From Symsagittifera roscoffensis (lineage: Eukaryota > Xenacoelomorpha > Acoela > Convolutidae): a stretch of 64,000 nucleotides of DNA. Location: assembly GCF_963678635.1 (NCBI RefSeq), contig NC_087064.1, positions 41,133,165 to 41,197,164 of the forward strand. The letters are read 5' to 3'. Below are positions 58,011 through 64,000 of the stretch, piece by piece. Within the stretch, counting starts at the first letter, position 1. Every line of letters begins with the position of its first letter. The notes beneath the pieces are model-generated. The model ran no database searches. It was not told where the DNA came from and was given only the letters and a program-made list of their open reading frames with translations. Made by a program: the position numbers and the translations under genes.

Positions 58011-61000
58011 CACAAGTCTTAATAGTTACACATTAAAGAAAATGAACAAAAAGCACTACATAAATACGCAATGAACCAAGTAAATCAATGCGAATCTCAA
58101 CCACAAGAAATAGAATCAACAAATATAGTAGCAACATTCTATTGAAAAGCACGAGCTAAAATCTTAACAGGACATAAAATCACAGCAAAATTTTCAGAGA
58201 AAAAGTACTTTGTTCCCATGTTTCAATAGGGAACCAAAACTTACTCGGCCACGAATCCTTTTACCAAAGCAACATCAAAAGACTTTTACATCGTATCCCT
58301 GAAGATTCTAAAAACGAACTAAAATGATTAAAACTAACTACGTGCTAGTTATTTTTCAAGTCTTTTCAGACTTCGCACATCAAGCAGAACTTTAAAATTA
58401 CCAATATCATGTAAAAGTAGGCAATAAATACTCGTTCTACGGCGCAAACGAACGTTCAACTCACGATCTACACGATAAAATTTGGAAAACACATTGGAAT
58501 AAATAACCCTTCTAATTGAACAGCAGACACAAAAAATAAAGGAATCCAAGAAATAATGTTTTTTTTTGTTGTTGGAAATTTCAATTAGAAAAAGTACAAT
58601 TAACACGAGATCTAAAAACGACGCAATATAATATCAAGGATTCCGTTTACTTTGCAAAAAATCAAGGCTATTGCGATCCTACCACTCGAACGCAGCAACC
58701 AAAATTTGGTTCACTGAAGACACATGTACCACATTTCAAGTTGCTAAAATTCACGCAAGAATGAATAAATTTCACGCAAAAATGAATCCTTCTGAAAAAT
58801 TAAAACACTGATAAAATAAAGTCTAATGGACAACGCTAAAAAAAACTATCGATGGAAAAGAAATGAAATTAACACGTTTTCAAATTTACCCTGAAACAGA
58901 AGTCGCTAGTAAATATAAAACACCACTTTTCATGACACAATACTCAGAAAATCTTGCCGAATACGAAAAAGGTTTCGAAATTAAAACAGCAAAATTAAAT
59001 ACACACACAAATCACCCAAATTAAAACAGCAACGATGAAAATTTTAATATCCTGTTAAATTTTTTGAAAAACACAGGAAGTCGTGGCGGAACCTTCGCCC
59101 ACAAGATAAAGATAGCACATGTTTACAAGAACTTTCACTGATGATTAATACATACTTTGGTGCAATCCACTATGATATTCACTTAGATATGAAATTAGAT
59201 TACAAAATAAGTAGATTTTTTCAAGAAATATCGTTTTCCGAATTAGAAACACTCCATCACCTATGTGAACTCGAACGAACACAAATATTACAACCACTAG
59301 CATTAGCGGTATTAAAAAAACACTATGCAGGTTATTTGTTTTCAGGAAATATATCAAATTTGATTGACTACGGAGGAAAAATTGGCTGACACTACATATG
59401 CAATAAAAATATCACCATTTTACGTTTTTGAGGATAAAACGATGTAGTAAAAGAATCCCAATTTTCTACAGAAACAAAGTACATTTTGTTGACACTTTTT
59501 CCAGACGCACATAACTTTGGGATACAGACGACCCATGTGGATCTGAAGATAGCGACAATGTAGTACAGCTAATTATGAATGAAGATAAACAATACCTTCT
59601 CACCCCATAACCTACTCTTTTGCCATCATTAAGAAAAATTCTCACCAGAAAGCATCAGAGCCATCGCTCGTAACCCATATATACCTATAAAATCAATAGG
59701 TATTCACTCTAGATCTGACATACAACATCACATTCAAACACAACATTTTCAAGAACTTCTGACTAAAAAAGACACAATCCAAAGACAATCAATAGACCAA
59801 AATTTACAAAAACTTTCTGAAACCGCAGGATTCTCTTTAATATACGCACACGATTACAGCGGATACTTTGAAGATATGAAAGATTACAAACATTTTAGTT
59901 GAGAAAAGTACCGTCCACAAGACATCTCACCTACATATATTAGTTTAGCTTTGTCAATCTAGAAAATGAACTTCTCGCTTTTCTAGGAAGGCCCTATTAC
60001 ATCTTAAAAAAATGACTATTTTATACGCCATGTTTTTTTGGATTCCTCTACTCTTCGAAAAGAATAAACAACAAATGTGCGATACTTAAAACTAGTAAAA
60101 AACAAGAAAGTGTAGCCCGCATATTATTTGCAGGACTTTTTGGAATATTTTCAAACTCAACCAATAAATATTCTTTTAGACGCCCAATTTAGTGATTTAA
60201 CACAACATTATCAACCACACCAAACGCATATGATACTTCACAAATAAATACACATCCAACACCCACAGCGCCACAATTACAAAAGCTTAGAATCATAGCG
60301 GGATTATTAGAAATATAGCAATAAAAGAGCACATTGCTCCAAGTCATAGCTACCCACAAAGCCCAGTTTCTCATACTGAAGTTCACCAGCCAAATATTGA
60401 CTATTTGATAACTTATAATTCTTACCACAACACACTTACTATCAGACGACTAACAACGACCAACGGAATTATGTTGACGAGTATAGCCTGTTTCCACACT
60501 ATGATGGACCTCATACTACCACTCCACTAACCCATTAGCAATCCCCTTATTGAATAACCCAGCCGATAATGAAAAATTTCAATCCAGATTACAAAAACCA
60601 ACTACCGCACTGCATGAAAAACAAGTTAGGACTATAGGACTAACCCAGACAAAAATAGATTAGTAGCACAAAAAGCCAATGGATTTTCAATCAACAAATA
60701 CGATCACAATTTTGCACGATATATGGAACATACAGATATAGAAGATGACCCTAACACTAAGCCACAATTAACTAAAAAAAATTTCATACAATCAAATTAT
60801 GTAGTTCTCAGTGATAGCATGAATAAAAAATATGACGATGTTTTTTCACAGCACTCAAAAATACTAAAGCTTGTGAATTCTACTTTAATAAATTTAACCA
60901 ATTCACACTAACCCTTCACTTCCTCACACCCAAGGAACGTGACTTACACTGCTCACATGAAAACATGTTACGCACAAAATTAACTCTTACATACACCTAT

Positions 61001-61500
61001 TATAAATTTCTTCAACACCACTACATAACTAACACACCATCACGAAATCCACAGCACAGATTTACGTTCTTTAACTCCAAATATACATCAGCATACTTTC
61101 TGAATGTTACTTTTTGTACAAAAAAATACTAACCTACACGGCGTCCTCCGTAACTATGATCCCTATTAGACAAAAGTATATATTCTTCCCACTAACCAAG
61201 TCGTTCGACATTGAATAATCCCGCCCACTAATCATTCCCCACCAATATATACAACCCATCGAGGTCCAACTACTCGAATACGTACACATAACTATATACA
61301 AACACAAACTCTATAATTTAATCCATAAGACATCGCATGAATTCTCACTAAATAACGAAGAGCACAACAACATCCGAGCACTCGAGCTTTCGTTCGCCTC
61401 TTCTCCAGACTGAAAACGGCATCAGCATGCTTCAAAACTCCTCACATTATCAGACGCTATTCGCACTAATTTACCAAATGGAATTTTTAACAAAAACTAG
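58010..61500 (+). pseudogene. Long third coding region of the retroelement, single copy
   Basis: About 3.5 kb with the same A/C-rich composition as pol and protein-like text in all three frames between stops. Open pieces include 59141-59389 (ISFSELETLHHLCELERTQI) and 60723-60911 (GFSINKYDHN region before it). A hydrophobic stretch at about 60000-60180 could be a membrane anchor, and the text continues to about 61490 (SFASSPD... DAIRTNLPNGIF). In position this is the env slot of an env-bearing gypsy element, but I cannot confirm env motifs, and it is too damaged to function. Another element-encoded protein is possible. Confidence 0.5.
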
Positions 61501-61945
61501 CCTTTGTAAGTATAAATAGACATTTTAACAAACAAATACAGAAGAAAACACTAACCGTTCTTCATCTATGTCTCACATGTAAAACCAAATGAAAATTGTA
61601 AACTCTTTTCTAAACGTTTTTTAGTTCTAATTTAATAATTGCAGTATATAATTAAAGTATTAATTTTTCTCTTCAAAGAGCAGTATATTCAATTAAAATT
61701 TCGAAGACAGTAAAATTATAATTCTAAAGCAGTAAATCCATAAAATAAATTGCAAATAAATTGAAGAAAATTAATCTTTTTTACAAGACGCTTCTTTTAT
61801 GAATTTCAATTCTCTTTACTCGCCTATAGATCACACATTCTTTCCACAACTCGCACAGCTCGCCCACGAAGAGTTGTTTTGATAATGTATTCTAAGTTTC
61901 AACTTACACTGATAACAACTCTAACTTGTTTTCCGCCGTTTCAAA
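61501..61945 (+). promoter_or_regulatory. Candidate 3' LTR region
   Basis: Immediately after the coding text there is a TATA-like word (TATAAATAG, about 61512) and AT-rich non-coding DNA with AATAAA (61744) to about 61945. Position and signals fit an LTR, but no 5' partner was identified, so boundaries are guesses. Confidence 0.3.
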
Positions 61946-62168
61946 TTTTCCCTTAACCTGGTTGGAAGGAATTATAAAAGTAAGATAAACTAACCAACGC
62001 TGCTTTTTAACGCCACAAAACCACAAACTAAGAGCATGATTAAGAAACAAAGTGACACGGTACCCAAATCGGATTAAACACAGATTAACTTGGATATATA
62101 TATATATATATTTTTGAAACCCATTTTCAAGTTTAATTGAAACCGAATAAAACAGAAAAAAGTCGAAA
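61946..62168. other. No gene seen
   Basis: AT-rich, with a short (TA)n at 62096-62110, before the gap. Confidence 0.4.
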
Positions 62169-62368
62169 NNNNNNNNNNNNNNNNNNNNNNNNNNNNNNNN
62201 NNNNNNNNNNNNNNNNNNNNNNNNNNNNNNNNNNNNNNNNNNNNNNNNNNNNNNNNNNNNNNNNNNNNNNNNNNNNNNNNNNNNNNNNNNNNNNNNNNNN
62301 NNNNNNNNNNNNNNNNNNNNNNNNNNNNNNNNNNNNNNNNNNNNNNNNNNNNNNNNNNNNNNNNNNNN
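62169..62368. other. Assembly gap (200 N)
   Basis: Exactly 200 Ns; fixed-length scaffold gap. Confidence 0.98.
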
Positions 62369-64000
62369 ATATCTAGGACTTTGTTATGCACACCAAAAAA
62401 AAACTAATTTTTTAATGCAAAAATTTTTCTAGAAAGTGTTTGTTTGAATAAAAAACTCGTTTTGCGATTGAAAACAATTTGGGGCAAATTCGATGCTACC
62501 TGTCAAAATGCTAGTCATAGAATTTCCATATATTGAAATTGTATGATTAGCATTTTCCGTTTTTATTTATGAAGGTACATCGAATTTTATGCCAAAACAA
62601 GAGAATATTTTTTAAAAATACGATGACTTCAATTTAAAAAATTGTATGAAGTTTGTATGATTAGTCTTTTTCATAGAATTAGTTAATGGAATTGCTTGAT
62701 TAGCATTTTTGGTCTGTTGGGGTCAACCCGGGTGGTTAATTTTGAACGAGTCTAGGCTATTCTCAAAGTTAGCTTGTGAAAATCCCATATCTCCCCTAAG
62801 TTGATTAAAGGGACAGGGGATTGTACGGTTGATCCAATATATCTGCAGCTAAAAAGGGAAAAGAAAACAAATAAAAGTATTTTTTCTACCAACATCTTCC
62901 TTTAAAAAATGCCTAAATTTTCCAAAGTTTTTCAACACTCGTAAGCGGCTGACTAATGCGTTTCCAAATAGTATGGAGGTCAGTAATGTAGTCTTTTTAA
63001 AAACATACGAGACGCTTAATACACCCCTGTGTTTTACAAGTGGGGGAGAAAGTGCGTGTAGGAGGATAAAATGAAAAACATTTTTTTGATTATTTCAAAC
63101 TGAGAAACTTTTTTTGATTACTTCGTCAAGTAAGGCTTCGCCCTGATATGCGAGCAGTCTTGTTTGTATCATGCCCATGAAACGTACTTTTGATTCTAAC
63201 AAATATTTCACAAGCTATCTCTTTCTTGTAGAAATATGAATCCTTAAAAAATTGCAAAAGGTTCAAAAATCCAAATCAACGCCAGCTAATTGATTCCATA
63301 ATTTGTTACTAAACTCTAAAAGTATCACTTTGCGCTCGACCTTACGCGTGAGGGGTAGGTGAACAAGAAAGCATAATCAAAAATCTTTTAACGTCTAAAG
63401 GGGTAGTTGTTGCATTCAACGCAGCCGTGTTAAATTTCTTTTTTTTTGCTATACACCCCAAGTTTTCTTCTACATCCCAATTATAGAAAAATGACTATGA
63501 AACAAAAAAAATACAAAATTCACGCTAAAATCTCCAAAACTAGTTTCACTCGAGTAAAACTAAATTTTCATGGATTAAATTAAGCTATTGTGATATATTA
63601 AAATAAGCTATTTTCACCTTGTTTGCTCGCTTTATTCGCCCAATTAAGGCTAAAAAAGGTTAACCTGTTTTTCTCAATACTGCGAAAACCGTTTTTTAAA
63701 ATTTTTTGAAGGTCGCTTCAATCACGATTTAAAGGACTTTACTATTACATATCACCTGAACCGTTCCGAGGAATATTTTTTGTACTTAATTTTTGCGTGG
63801 GAAAAACACAAGACAAAAATTAAAACACTTAAATGCAAAGTTCCTCCCCATTTTTAAAATAGTTAGAACAAAAAAGAGATTTTGTTTCTTTCAATGTAAA
63901 ATTTCAAAAAATACATCAGAGAACAAGTGGCATTCTCAGAAAACTTACTGAATAGCGGCCTGATCGATTTCCGGCAAAAATTTTCTGGTCTATTTTCAGC
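62369..64000. other. No gene seen
   Basis: AT-rich. TGTATGATTAGCATTTT and close variants recur at 62540, 62655 and 62695. Apart from the repeat core at 63130 nothing is recognisable. Confidence 0.4.
63125..63172 (-). mobile_element. Hairpin repeat family, copy 10 (core only)
   Basis: The plus strand shows AAGGCTTCGCCCTGATATGC and GAGCAGTCTTGTTTG, the inverted 5' core. The inner arm is cut short (GGCTTCGCC only) and no 3' end was found nearby. Confidence 0.65.

Noticed and set aside
43223-61945. A pair of LTRs flanking the gypsy-like element
   Set aside because: I compared 43.2-44.5 kb with 61.5-61.9 kb by eye and found only short AT-rich matches (for example GCAGTAAAT), too weak to call. 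A computed self-alignment would decide.

Overview
The window is AT-rich eukaryotic DNA: long non-coding stretches, three 200-N scaffold gaps (4094-4293, 39956-40155, 62169-62368), many decayed repeats, and a few short GC-richer exons with GT-AG splice sites. One exon is a clear FAIM (Fas apoptotic inhibitory molecule) start, a family of animals and their close relatives. With the retroelements and the repeat load this suggests a metazoan, probably an invertebrate. The species cannot be read from the sequence. No CRISPR array, operon or bacterial gene is present.

Host genes. (1) FAIM exon 1 lies on the minus strand at 15212-15060; its later exons were not found. (2) Head-to-head with it, 600 bp away, a small plus-strand exon (15813-15905) may begin an unidentified gene, with a possible 52-nt intron. 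(3) The best-supported gene is an EF-hand protein on the minus strand with three phase-compatible exons (32145-31904, 23253-23011, 22728-22508). They give a continuous 234-residue reading with a real stop; the 5' end is missing. Its 8.65-kb intron is full of repeats.

Repeats and mobile elements by region. 0.3-4.0 kb: a decayed Ty3/gypsy-type pol on the minus strand. 4.3-5.4 kb: a cluster of the nonamer CCGCTCAAA in both orientations. 5.6-14.7 kb: nested segmental duplications rich in a GTCGA-containing motif, plus minisatellites. 16.2-16.6 kb: a tRNA-derived SINE-like unit. 19.4-63.2 kb: a dispersed family of at least ten copies with a conserved small hairpin. 25.4-28.2 kb: a broken MULE-type transposase fragment inside a 1,317-bp near-identical tandem duplication. 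30.1 and 31.1 kb: two foldback structures.

44.5-61.9 kb is occupied by a decayed Ty3/gypsy-like retroelement on the plus strand (gag, protease, RT, RNase H, integrase, then a long post-pol coding region). Its protease-to-post-pol segment is present twice in tandem (47315-52915 and 52916-about 58010). Both copies share inactivating changes in RT and integrase, and each has its own deletions, so neither can be functional as it stands.

I found no coherent new gene system. The observations most worth following are the ten-copy hairpin repeat family, the structured foldback island at 30.1-30.4 kb, the duplicated retroelement with shared lesions, and the unclassified EF-hand protein.
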